A stretch of 9,708 bases of DNA from CAYHWW01 sp964360145 (GCA_964360145.1 CAYHWW010000129.1:1-9708); one strand, 5' to 3'. Shown: positions 1-7,052, counted from the first letter of the stretch. The notes: a model not told the origin generated them from the letters alone. Translations and numbers: made by a program.

Positions 1-55
1 GAGCGGTGCATTCATAACGCACAGGTCGGCGGTTCGACTCCGCCCTCAGCCACCA
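1..55 (+). tRNA. tRNA with CAT anticodon, probably elongator Met (5' part missing)
   Basis: The 3' part of a tRNA runs off the left edge. Visible in order are the end of the D arm (GAGC), an anticodon stem-loop with loop TTCATAA (anticodon CAT), a 5-base variable loop, a T arm GGCGG-TTCGACT-CCGCC with perfect 5-bp pairing, the 3' acceptor strand CTCAGCC, discriminator A and an encoded CCA ending at 55. The acceptor strand implies a 5' end of GGCTGAG, close to the GGCTACG of E. coli elongator tRNA-Met, so elongator Met is the best call. A CAT anticodon could also be initiator Met or lysidine-modified Ile2, and the missing 5' half would decide. The pair next to the anticodon loop is A-C, a mismatch. 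Confidence 0.9.
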
Positions 56-71
56 ATCAAAACACTGGTCG

Positions 72-97
72 AACCGGCGATGGGTCGCCGGTTTTTC
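72..97 (+). terminator. Intrinsic terminator of the tRNA transcript
   Basis: A perfect 9-bp stem, AACCGGCGA with TCGCCGGTT around a TGGG tetraloop (72-93), runs directly into a T tract (92-96). It lies 16 bases after the tRNA CCA end, the expected place for a Rho-independent terminator of a rightward tRNA transcript. Its T tract is shared with the left arm of the 23-bp inverted repeat at 90-168. Confidence 0.88.
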
Positions 98-168
98 ATC
101 AAAACATGAAAAAACAACGCACCCCTCCCTGGGGGGTGGGCTGGATTTTCATGTTTTGATGAAAAACC
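90..168. repeat. Perfect 23-bp inverted repeat between the tRNA and the pilin operon
   Basis: Bases 90-112 are the exact reverse complement of bases 146-168, with a 33-base spacer. The arms are AT-rich (core TTTTCATGTTTTGATG on the right arm), unlike the GC-rich surroundings. The spacer holds a separate GC-rich hairpin (120-138). The arms overlap the T tract of the tRNA terminator and end five bases before the stop codon of the leftward pilin gene. It could be a bidirectional transcription barrier, a small palindromic repeat element or a remnant of a mobile element. No transposase or target duplication is visible. Confidence 0.85.
109..138 (-). terminator. Candidate intrinsic terminator of the minor-pilin operon
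   Basis: Read leftward, CACCCC (138-133) pairs with GGGGTG (125-120) around a 7-base loop. CGTTG and six T residues (114-109) follow. It sits 35 bases beyond the stop of the last pilin gene, on the correct strand, so it is the likely 3' end of that operon. The stem is only 6 bp and there are five bases before the T tract, so it may act together with the enclosing 23-bp inverted repeat. Confidence 0.6.
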
Positions 169-172
169 TTAC

Positions 173-736
173 TCACTGCTCAAGCACCACTTGCTCCCTG
201 AAATAATGGCGGATGATGCCCTTCTTGGTTTTCACGTCATCGGCGAGCAATGAGATCACCCAGACTTCGTAGGAGCCATCCCAGAAGCCACTGGGGGTGC
301 TTTGCGGCGTGACCTGCACTTCAAAGTCCGCGGCAGGCGCCACACAGAACCCCGAGAGCTTAAAGTCCGTTGGATTCAGGACATTCTTCCGATTGTCGAC
401 TACGGCGGCAACGCTACCGAGACTACCCAAGGTGTTCGCCACGGCGCTACCCGCACGGTCAAAGCATGAGACGAAGCTCAATGTGACGGACTCCTTCTGC
501 ACGGCGCCCCCCTCCACCTTGAAGTATGGATACTGCCACGGCGCGGCCTGAAGTTTCGAGATGGCCTCGGTGAGCACCTTGCGACCCACGAGGGATTGCT
601 GGCTGCCCATCTGGTTCTGCTTCTGCTTGAAGAGCATGGCGCTCACACCCATGGCCGCAATAATGAGAAGCACGCCCATGAGCATGGTCTCAATGAGAGT
701 GAATGCCGCCCTGTTTGAGACCTGTCGGCGGGTCAT
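173..736 (-). CDS. PilV/GspI-like minor prepilin
   Basis: This is a small type IV pilin-like or pseudopilin protein of 187 residues, expected in the inner membrane until assembly into a pilus or pseudopilus. The leader MTRRQVSNRAA is followed by FTLIE (residues 12-16) and a hydrophobic helix to about residue 33, the class III prepilin signature recognised by prepilin peptidase. The catalytically relevant Glu at +5 is present, but the -1 residue is Ala rather than the usual Gly. The globular part has two cysteines (in VSCFD and GFCVAP), possibly a disulfide. An in-frame ATG at 772 would give 199 residues; 736 is preferred because it overlaps the upstream stop as ATGA, has GGAG eight bases before it and gives a normal 11-residue leader. 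Third gene of a coupled operon; the PilV versus GspI assignment rests on size and operon position only. Confidence 0.8.
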   Translation of the reverse strand: MTRRQVSNRAAFTLIETMLMGVLLIIAAMGVSAMLFKQKQNQMGSQQSLVGRKVLTEAISKLQAAPWQYPYFKVEGGAVQKESVTLSFVSCFDRAGSAVANTLGSLGSVAAVVDNRKNVLNPTDFKLSGFCVAPAADFEVQVTPQSTPSGFWDGSYEVWVISLLADDVKTKKGIIRHYFREQVVLEQ

Positions 737-2412
737 AGGATCTGCTCCAGATGGAAGATCATGCCACGCCACTCACGTTCATTGATGGCGCCGTTACTGA
801 TTGGCGTGACCACGGGAACTGGATAGAGCACGGGCCCCAGGGGCGGCACGGGCTCAAAGTAACCCATGGGCTTGTTATTTTCGCCCATCTCATGGGGATG
901 CATGGGCTTGTAGGCGGCACGCACGGCATCGTAGTCCGCTGGGACATACAGGGGCTTAAAGTAGGGGTTCGCGGTGGTACCCGAAAGGCGATTGAAGTGG
1001 CTATAAGTATCGGCCGCCGCGAATGGCCACTGGGCCTCTTTCTGCCCAGGCCAGGTGGCTGCACCGCCCACGGGCACCACTGAACGAGGGTGAGCGATGA
1101 TGAGGCCCCCGCGGCCCAAAATCTCGATCTTCCTCGCCATGAAAGTGCCCACCAAAACATTCACATCACCATCGGCGCTGACCTTCACTCTCAATATGTC
1201 GGTATTGATGAAGCCACAGAAGCGAGTACCGCCATCCTTGAAATCAATTTCAACCGTGCGGCCCTCGGCGGAGTTCACGACCAAGGGGGCATTGGACGGA
1301 CTGGGTGAACAAGTCTCATTGAGGGGGATGGCGAACCCATGGGGAGGCTGGGTGACAGGCAGATTGTAGGCGTCGATGGCATTGGCCATGCTGAAGCCCT
1401 GCCCCCCGGGGGCCGGCCCCACCTTCGACGTCAGATTCCCATAACCAACCAAGGGCAGCGACGGCGCGGAGAGCGTGCGTGCCGAGTAATCATACTGCAC
1501 GGAGAAGGGGCCTCGAAACTGAGTGGGGTTCTGAGGGGATGGGTCTTCATAGGGCATATGAGCCTCTTCCATGAAGCGCTGGGTAACGCCCGCAGGAAAG
1601 ACCTTGAAGAAACTCGTGAGGTCGGTGGGTTTTCCCTCCTCCGCCTTCACCGCCATGCTGCCCCTGAGGGTTGCCTTGTAGAATATGAGTTTGGGGTCGG
1701 CCTTTTTAGTCTCGTCCGTGAGCTCCCCGAGGGTCGGCGTCTGGCCAAGGGCATCAAAGAGCACGGGCCCCCGCACTTCCACGCGGGAGATCTGGTGGGA
1801 GACTTTGAAACGGTCGTCCTTGGCCTTCTCCGAATCAGGCAGGTGCTTCATGATGAGTGAAAAATCCGCGAGGCGGGGGGCTCGCATCATGAGACGACGA
1901 ATGAAATCGGCACGACCGCCGGGCTTGCCTTTGATTTTTTTCGTTTCCACGACGATGTTGACGTGAAGCACCGTGGAGAGCATGTCGGAATCAGCGGTTT
2001 CACGGCGCACATCGAGCTTCAAGGCCTCGATGCGGCTCGTATCCATGACCTGAGCCAGGGTGATGCCGCACCACTGGGCTGGCAGGGATGCCGCCGTCCA
2101 GAGGAACGTTTGATCTTTGGGCTGCTGACCGAGCACCTTAAAAGCGGATAACTCTGGGCATTGGTCCGCGATGGGTTGACCCACATTCACGATGCGGGCC
2201 TCCAGTGAAGGACGCACCACCTCTTGATAAAAAGCCCGCGCGATCCGCGTGGCCTCCATCTTATTCTGCTCGCTGGTGGCCACCATTTGATGGCCCTTAA
2301 AGCTGTCACTCATCATGAAGCTGCCGCCAACGATGACGACGATCAAGGGTATGAGCAGGGCTATGTTGCCTTGAGTGCCCGTGCGACGTTGATTCCGTGT
2401 GGGTGCGCGCAT
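733..2412 (-). CDS. Large PilX/GspK-like minor (pseudo)pilin
   Basis: A 559-residue protein with a short basic N-terminus, a glycine at 15, then a hydrophobic segment (about 17-35) and a polar coil region. This matches a prepilin-type leader G^N-I-A-L-L in which +5 is Leu rather than Glu. Lack of Glu at +5 is a known trait of GspK/PilX proteins, which cap the pseudopilus or pilus tip. The globular part has two likely cysteine pairs (85/115 and 368/399). Residues about 400-445 show alternating short hydrophobic strands with Gly turns, similar to the beta-solenoid-like module seen in some PilX-type proteins (inference). It is longer than typical PilX or GspK. Its ATG shares one base with the stop of the upstream PilW-like gene (TGATG), and its own stop overlaps the next start (ATGA), so all three genes are coupled. 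Confidence 0.7.
   Translation of the reverse strand: MRAPTRNQRRTGTQGNIALLIPLIVVIVGGSFMMSDSFKGHQMVATSEQNKMEATRIARAFYQEVVRPSLEARIVNVGQPIADQCPELSAFKVLGQQPKDQTFLWTAASLPAQWCGITLAQVMDTSRIEALKLDVRRETADSDMLSTVLHVNIVVETKKIKGKPGGRADFIRRLMMRAPRLADFSLIMKHLPDSEKAKDDRFKVSHQISRVEVRGPVLFDALGQTPTLGELTDETKKADPKLIFYKATLRGSMAVKAEEGKPTDLTSFFKVFPAGVTQRFMEEAHMPYEDPSPQNPTQFRGPFSVQYDYSARTLSAPSLPLVGYGNLTSKVGPAPGGQGFSMANAIDAYNLPVTQPPHGFAIPLNETCSPSPSNAPLVVNSAEGRTVEIDFKDGGTRFCGFINTDILRVKVSADGDVNVLVGTFMARKIEILGRGGLIIAHPRSVVPVGGAATWPGQKEAQWPFAAADTYSHFNRLSGTTANPYFKPLYVPADYDAVRAAYKPMHPHEMGENNKPMGYFEPVPPLGPVLYPVPVVTPISNGAINEREWRGMIFHLEQIL
745..748 (-). promoter_or_regulatory. Ribosome binding site deciding the PilV-like start
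   Basis: On the minus strand GGAG (748-745) lies eight bases upstream of the ATG at 736-734. That ATG overlaps the stop of the preceding gene as ATGA (stop 735-733). The site supports 736 rather than the more upstream ATG at 772 and suggests translational coupling. Confidence 0.65.
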
Positions 2413-4313
2413 CAGAAGCCTTCGGAATCCATGCCGCCCGCGGGCATGCCACTGGGGCCGCCGGGGCCACGACCCGCGCCTGCGGGGCCGCGGCCTGATG
2501 CGCCGCCAAGGCCCGCGGCACCGACGCCGCCACCGCTTAAACTCGCGCCGCCCAGGGCATCCATCGCGGTGTCATCACAATTGCCCAGGATGTCACCAGC
2601 GCACATCCCAGCCGGAACGGAAATGGTGGATCCAGCGGATCTGCCAGGGCCGCCAGCGAGACCGGGGCCCGCCCCATCCACACTGGGCCCACTAGCAGGC
2701 GGAGGCCCGTCTCTGGGCCCACCACCGCCACCACCACCAGCGGGAGGTACCGCAGCCACCACAACAGGAGGCGCCGCTTGGGACGCGGGATATTCCGCAA
2801 TGAGGTCTGACAGTGGCGGCAGAAATTCAGTGGCCATTGCCACCGCTGCCGACTTGCGGGCCTGGGCCTTATCGCCGTAGTCCTCGAACACCGCGAACAC
2901 CGTAGAGCCCAGCTCCCGCGCAAAGACAATCCTGGCGGAGAGGACCACATCCTTGTCTTTGATCCATGGCACTTCCATGACGTACTGGGGTCGGCTCGCC
3001 GCCGCTGCCGCGGTGAGATCATCATTAAATACCTGGGACATGAGGTTGTACTTCACGTCGGCGCCATCAGCTTTGGCGAAGAAGAATTTTTGCAGCACAA
3101 CCGGGACAATGACCCAGTTGACGCGCAGCTCAGAAAGCTCTTGGGAGCGCAGGAAGATCTTTTTCAGGTCCACGTCCCCTTCCACGATGGGTTGACGCTG
3201 GGCAGGCTGACTGGGCCCGGATTGACGGATTTGGAACAGGCTCGCCACCTGGGTGGGGAACGTGAAGAACTGGGTGTCTTGATTCATCCAGCTGGGAGGC
3301 AAATCATCAGCGTAGGCGGAGATGGGCAGGTAACCCTTGGGGTTGGCCTCCCGCATGCGGAGCGAATCAGAGGCGGCGGCGAACTCCACGAGATAGCGCG
3401 TCACGTTGCCAGGGGCAGCAAAGGCTTCTTTGCAGGCTTCGCGCTCCTGCTCGCTCTTTTCATCGCAGGCGACCTTGAGACATTCTTTGATGGACTCGGA
3501 CTTAGGGATGCACGGGAAGACATTGGTCACGGTCTTCGCAAAATATTGATCAGGCGCCGCCTCATTGACGATGAGGGAGACACCCCCACGCAGAGAGGCA
3601 AGATCAAGATCCTGGCGGCTGGCCGCGAGAGTGACGTAGCGGGCATAGGAGCCAGTCAACAGGGGCTGCACTAGCCAGTCTTCTTTGTAACGGAAGCGGA
3701 GCGAGCCCCCAAGCTCCTTTTGGCGCAGGAAAATAAAGGGGGAACTGAATTCATCGACGAGAGGCCAGATTGCCAAAGGCAGGCCATCGGCCCGCATCGT
3801 CTTCAACACCTCGCGGTCGGTGGCGCTCAGAGCCTTGGGCGCCTGGTTCACCACGGTGAGATCCACATAGGGGGAGCCGGGGATGGCCTGATGGGAAGCC
3901 ACGATATGATAGGACACGATGTTATCGGAAATCTTCGGAGAGACCGTGTCGCTGAACATGGAGTGGTAACCCTCGGAGATGCCCAACGCCTTGTCCGAGG
4001 AACAACCCAGCATACCACCCTTGAAAACGGCAAGCCCGGGGCGCTTCATCGCGCAACCTGCGCCGCTCACGGGCAGATTCAAGTAGCGTGCGACACGGGA
4101 TTGATTGAGCTCACGACCGAGCTTCTGGAGCAGCATGCCCCGGCTCAGGTCTTGTTGGGCCTGGGTATCGGTTTGGATCTGCGTGCGTTTCGCACGCAAC
4201 AACAGCGAGGAAACCCCCACGGCCAGGCCGCCCACCAGCGCCGCGGAGATCATGACCTCCACTAAGCTGAAGCCGTCTTTACGGCTGGATTGACGCAACA
4301 AACCCCAATTCAT
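2412..4313 (-). CDS. PilW/GspJ-like prepilin with Gly/Pro-rich C-terminal tail
   Basis: First gene of the leftward minor-pilin operon, 633 residues. The leader MNWGLLRQSSRKDG is cleaved before FSLVE (15-19), with Glu at +5, followed by a hydrophobic helix to about residue 40. This is a textbook class III prepilin start, preceded by a GGGGGGGA Shine-Dalgarno stretch about seven bases upstream. Residues 260-300 contain four closely spaced cysteines (268, 278, 283, 294), likely disulfides after export. Residues 515-633 are almost entirely Gly, Pro, Ala and Ser, including a run of seven Gly, with two Cys near the middle. PilW and GspJ proteins are usually about 200-350 residues, so this one is strongly enlarged. 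PilW/GspJ-like is inferred from being the large first member before a PilX/GspK-like gene; the middle region is not recognised. Confidence 0.75.
   Translation of the reverse strand: MNWGLLRQSSRKDGFSLVEVMISAALVGGLAVGVSSLLLRAKRTQIQTDTQAQQDLSRGMLLQKLGRELNQSRVARYLNLPVSGAGCAMKRPGLAVFKGGMLGCSSDKALGISEGYHSMFSDTVSPKISDNIVSYHIVASHQAIPGSPYVDLTVVNQAPKALSATDREVLKTMRADGLPLAIWPLVDEFSSPFIFLRQKELGGSLRFRYKEDWLVQPLLTGSYARYVTLAASRQDLDLASLRGGVSLIVNEAAPDQYFAKTVTNVFPCIPKSESIKECLKVACDEKSEQEREACKEAFAAPGNVTRYLVEFAAASDSLRMREANPKGYLPISAYADDLPPSWMNQDTQFFTFPTQVASLFQIRQSGPSQPAQRQPIVEGDVDLKKIFLRSQELSELRVNWVIVPVVLQKFFFAKADGADVKYNLMSQVFNDDLTAAAAASRPQYVMEVPWIKDKDVVLSARIVFARELGSTVFAVFEDYGDKAQARKSAAVAMATEFLPPLSDLIAEYPASQAAPPVVVAAVPPAGGGGGGGPRDGPPPASGPSVDGAGPGLAGGPGRSAGSTISVPAGMCAGDILGNCDDTAMDALGGASLSGGGVGAAGLGGASGRGPAGAGRGPGGPSGMPAGGMDSEGF
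2415..2771 (-). other. Low-complexity Gly/Pro/Ala/Ser coding tail
   Basis: This stretch encodes residues 515-633 of the PilW-like protein and is markedly more GC-rich than the flanking coding sequence. The product is glycine-dominated with interspersed Pro, Ala and Ser and a seven-Gly run. It lacks a strict G-X-Y register, so it is not a regular collagen repeat. It is probably disordered or surface-exposed. The reverse strand is open over the same bases because of the GC skew, which yields false reading frames. Confidence 0.75.
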
Positions 4314-4361
4314 CCCTTGGTCCCCCCCGGGAACAATATGTATGCTTGACTAAAATAGTAT

Positions 4362-4390
4362 ATTTTATATGGGTGCGACACACCAGGCAA
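4362..4390 (-). promoter_or_regulatory. Candidate sigma70 promoter for the minor-pilin operon
   Basis: Read on the minus strand, TTGCCT (4390-4385) and TAAAAT (4367-4362) are separated by 17 bases. They match the consensus at 4/6 and 5/6. The predicted transcript start near 4355 leaves a leader of about 40 bases before the ATG at 4313. The -35 box lies inside the dyad at 4383-4401. Confidence 0.45.
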
Positions 4391-4401
4391 AAATGCCCTG
4401 G
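4383..4401. promoter_or_regulatory. Dyad between the divergent promoters (candidate operator)
   Basis: CCAGGCA and TGCCCTGG surround an AAAA loop and are complementary apart from one extra C. The dyad covers the candidate minus-strand -35 and ends three bases before the candidate plus-strand -35 (4404). It could be a shared operator for the divergent pilin genes or a small RNA hairpin. There is no T tract after it, so a terminator is unlikely. Confidence 0.4.
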
Positions 4402-4403
4402 CT

Positions 4404-4432
4404 TTGAAATAAGTATAAGTTATTGATATACC
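4404..4432 (+). promoter_or_regulatory. Candidate sigma70 promoter for the beta-helix pilin
   Basis: TTGAAA (4404-4409) and TATACC (4427-4432) are spaced by 17 bases, matching consensus at 5/6 and 4/6. The predicted start near 4439 gives a leader of about 100 bases. A second possibility is the perfect TATAAT at 4459-4464, which has no convincing -35 box. Confidence 0.4.
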
Positions 4433-4470
4433 TCGTCTTTCGCGGGACCGTGCGAATCTATAATTCTTGA

Positions 4471-4493
4471 GTAAATAATTTCTGTTTATTTAC
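4471..4493. promoter_or_regulatory. 8-bp dyad in the beta-helix pilin leader (candidate operator)
   Basis: GTAAATAA (4471-4478) and TTATTTAC (4486-4493) form a perfect 8-bp inverted repeat around a 7-base spacer. It starts seven bases after the TATAAT at 4459-4464, a typical place for a repressor site, and lies about 50 bases before the start codon. The AT-rich arms make a strong RNA hairpin unlikely, so protein binding is the better guess. Confidence 0.4.
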
Positions 4494-4528
4494 AAACAAT
4501 GGGCTTATTATGAGCTGTCAGGGTTAAC

Positions 4529-4537
4529 AAGGGGGAG
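4529..4537 (+). promoter_or_regulatory. Ribosome binding site of the beta-helix pilin
   Basis: AAGGGGGAG lies four bases upstream of the ATG at 4542. It supports this start, which yields a 20-residue prepilin leader. Confidence 0.65.
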
Positions 4538-4541
4538 CGCT

Positions 4542-7052
4542 ATGAGGGGTCCATCAAGGGTTCTACGTATATTTGCGTGCGGTCATGCATTCAAACGCGG
4601 TTTTACGCTGGTGGAAGTGATGATCGCGGGGGCCCTTGCCGCTATTCTCGCCTTGGGCATCGGCACCATGGTGAGCAATATGCAGCGTGGCGTCGTCAGC
4701 GTGCAGCGTAAGGACGATTTCATTGATTTCCAAAAGCTCATTCACATGACCGGCGCGCAGCCAGGCAACTGCAAAACGATGTTTGGGGATACGGCGGGCG
4801 CCGACATCGCGGGAATGACTTTGACGACGTCCGGGACTTATAACTTCGCAGGCACCAACTATATACGGCTCTTTAGCGGCACGTCGAGCGTCGACATCAA
4901 AGTTGGTTCCCAATACGGCACCGGCATCCACATCACCGGCATCTCATTTTCGTGGTCCAACACCACCATTGGGGGCTCCGCCTACCCCGGCACTCTCACC
5001 ATCACCGCGGAAAGATACGACACAACCAAGCCCGGCGCCATCGTCCCCGGCGGGGTGCTGAGCGCATCCATCCCCGTGAGCTTGGTGGACTCCAACAACA
5101 ACGGAAAATCCGACACCTGCACCGTGGGCCCCACTTCAAACTATCCACGCAATGAAATCGTAGTGGCGAACTCCGCATCATGCGTTGGAGCTGCTTGCAC
5201 GGCGGATTACTACGGCTCGACCTGCGCCGCGGTGAGTTCCGCCTTGGCTGCCGCGGGCAACACCAGCCCCGCACGCGGTGTTTACATCAAAGGGGGTACC
5301 TACACGGGTTGCAATGACCTCGTGGTGCCCAAAGACGTAACCATCCGTGGCGATGGCGGGGGCGCCACCGTATTGCAGACCTCCATGGGTGCCGGCTCAT
5401 TGGGCATGTTCAAGATAACGGACGACACGAATACTATGATTGTCATCAGGGACTTGCAGATTGACCTCAGTGGCGCCAGCTCTGGTGGCCTCGCAGGCAT
5501 TTACGTATCTGGCGCCTCCGGCGTCACCGTCGAGCGTGTTATTTTTACGAACAGCCATGGAACCCAATACCAAAGAGCTGTGGTGCTCACTAGTTCCGTC
5601 GTAACCACCATTGATCGCATCCGCATTCGAAACACGTGGACTGGGCGCACCAGCATTTTCAGGGGTTCATTGGTGTATGCTCGAGGCCCAAACCCTGGCA
5701 TCTCTGACATAATTATTGAAGGAAACAGCGGCAATTATTATGGCCCCACCGGCGGAGGCGTCATCCAAGTGGATACCTTCATGGCCAACGAGATCAAAAT
5801 AATAAACAACAGCATCGGTTTATCTAGCACTACCGGCAGCATGATTTACCTGGACCTCAGTAATGCCACGGGAGGGGCCTATGATCGCTTTCTCATCGAT
5901 GGCAATCGCTTCGTCTCCAATACCAGCACTGACTATGGCGTGAATGTGGACTCCACGGTGGCTGGCAAGGTGATCAAGTATCTCACAATCACCAACAATC
6001 GATTTGATGGCCAGGAATACGGGATTTTCGCTGACAATGCGAATATCACCATCGGCGACAATGTTGCTTCCATCGCGGGTAATGGCGCGGTGATCTCAAA
6101 TAACTACATCACATGCTCTGGCACGGCTGCCACGCACCAAGCCATTAACTTCGGCAACACCAACAATACGATCATCTCAAAGAACATCATTCAACGATGC
6201 GGTGGCCCAGCCATTCAGGCGTTGGCCCCCTCTTCATCAATCGGCCCCATCATCGAAGGCAACCAGCTCTTTCTCAGCGCCTCATTAACGTCCTTGAACA
6301 AAGGCATCCTCACGGACAATGGCGCGGTGGTTAAGAACAACAAGATCATAAATGCCCAGGAGTACGGCATCAAAGCCACCGGCTCTGATTACCTGATTGA
6401 AGGCAATCACATCACAGAGGCCGGTAACACCGCGGCTGAGTCGGTCTGCGGAGGTTGCGGCAGCGCCTGCAAAGCGGAGAACATCGGCATCTGCGCCAAT
6501 GGGGAGAATGCGACGATTATTGATAACTACATCAGCGGCCCCCAAGCCGCCGTTCGGAATAAAGGCGTCGCCATGTCCAGCGGCACAGCCAGTTCATCAG
6601 TCGTGACGCTCAATAACTTCGCGGACAACATCCCTGCCACGGAGCAATGCTCCCGCTGCAACACTTACAGCAGGATTTACTCTGAAAATGGCACCACGCA
6701 ATACAATAGCCATAGCCTCAACGTCACCACGGGCGGCGGCATCAATGTGGGCACCGGCTCACCTGCCGCTAACGCACTCACCATCAACGGCGCTAAAGTG
6801 GGGTACTACGATTGCGACCAGCCCGCCATTGCCGCAACCCCACCGGCGGGCACTTCGGGCGCAGTGAACGTAACGTGCACCGGCGGCCGCACGGCCATCT
6901 ATTGCGGCGGTGACTGCGGCGGCGGGTACATCACCCGCTCGTACAGGAACCCCGGCTCGAACACCTGCTATTTGAACTGCTACAAACCTGGCGGCTACAA
7001 TGGCACTACGGATGTCATTTACAATACCGCCTCGTGTTGCATACTGCATTAG
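4542..7052 (+). CDS. Giant prepilin with beta-helix and Cys-rich C-terminal module
   Basis: 836 residues. Residues 1-20 form a basic leader ending in Gly20, followed by FTLVE (21-25) with Glu at +5 and a hydrophobic helix to about 47, a canonical class III prepilin start. Residues about 50-200 form a first globular part. From about 225 to 700 there are many turns of the type I-x-x-N-N/G-N-x-I (for example LTITNNRFDG at 481-490 and IIDNYISG at 659-666), the pattern of right-handed parallel beta-helix folds like those of pectate lyases and adhesins. The helix entry, with VYIKGGTYTG and VTIRGDGGG (247-274), looks pectate-lyase-3-like; no catalytic set was identified. Residues 725-755 resemble linkers of tail-fibre-like proteins, and 757-836 hold eight Cys and end in CCILH. 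Ordinary major pilins are about 150 residues. It is divergent from the minor-pilin operon, so a displayed adhesin or tip subunit is inferred; enzymatic activity on a polysaccharide is an alternative. Confidence 0.8.
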   Translation: MRGPSRVLRIFACGHAFKRGFTLVEVMIAGALAAILALGIGTMVSNMQRGVVSVQRKDDFIDFQKLIHMTGAQPGNCKTMFGDTAGADIAGMTLTTSGTYNFAGTNYIRLFSGTSSVDIKVGSQYGTGIHITGISFSWSNTTIGGSAYPGTLTITAERYDTTKPGAIVPGGVLSASIPVSLVDSNNNGKSDTCTVGPTSNYPRNEIVVANSASCVGAACTADYYGSTCAAVSSALAAAGNTSPARGVYIKGGTYTGCNDLVVPKDVTIRGDGGGATVLQTSMGAGSLGMFKITDDTNTMIVIRDLQIDLSGASSGGLAGIYVSGASGVTVERVIFTNSHGTQYQRAVVLTSSVVTTIDRIRIRNTWTGRTSIFRGSLVYARGPNPGISDIIIEGNSGNYYGPTGGGVIQVDTFMANEIKIINNSIGLSSTTGSMIYLDLSNATGGAYDRFLIDGNRFVSNTSTDYGVNVDSTVAGKVIKYLTITNNRFDGQEYGIFADNANITIGDNVASIAGNGAVISNNYITCSGTAATHQAINFGNTNNTIISKNIIQRCGGPAIQALAPSSSIGPIIEGNQLFLSASLTSLNKGILTDNGAVVKNNKIINAQEYGIKATGSDYLIEGNHITEAGNTAAESVCGGCGSACKAENIGICANGENATIIDNYISGPQAAVRNKGVAMSSGTASSSVVTLNNFADNIPATEQCSRCNTYSRIYSENGTTQYNSHSLNVTTGGGINVGTGSPAANALTINGAKVGYYDCDQPAIAATPPAGTSGAVNVTCTGGRTAIYCGGDCGGGYITRSYRNPGSNTCYLNCYKPGGYNGTTDVIYNTASCCILH

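Noticed and set aside
1..172. tRNA 3' end as a phage or island attachment site
   Set aside because: No direct repeat of the tRNA 3' end was seen elsewhere in the window and no integrase gene is present.
737..772. Upstream ATG at 772 as the start of the PilV-like protein
   Set aside because: It would lengthen the leader to 23 residues and deepen the overlap with the preceding gene, while the ATG at 736 has a good GGAG and an ATGA coupling overlap.
2224..2880. Plus-strand 218-codon open frame rich in Pro, Ala and Gly
   Set aside because: It is antisense to the Gly/Pro-rich tail of the PilW-like gene and the start of the PilX-like gene. GC-rich low-complexity sequence keeps the opposite strand open; there is no recognisable domain.
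3090..3674. Plus-strand 194-codon open frame
   Set aside because: It is antisense to the PilW-like coding sequence, which has a clear prepilin start, ribosome binding site and coupled operon context.
4563..4931. Minus-strand 122-codon open frame opposite the beta-helix pilin start
   Set aside because: It covers the reverse strand of a convincing prepilin leader and helix and shows no domain of its own.
4542..7052. Repeated NN/GN turns as DNA-level tandem repeats or a CRISPR array
   Set aside because: The periodicity is at protein level (beta-helix turns) with divergent codons; there are no identical DNA repeats with spacers.
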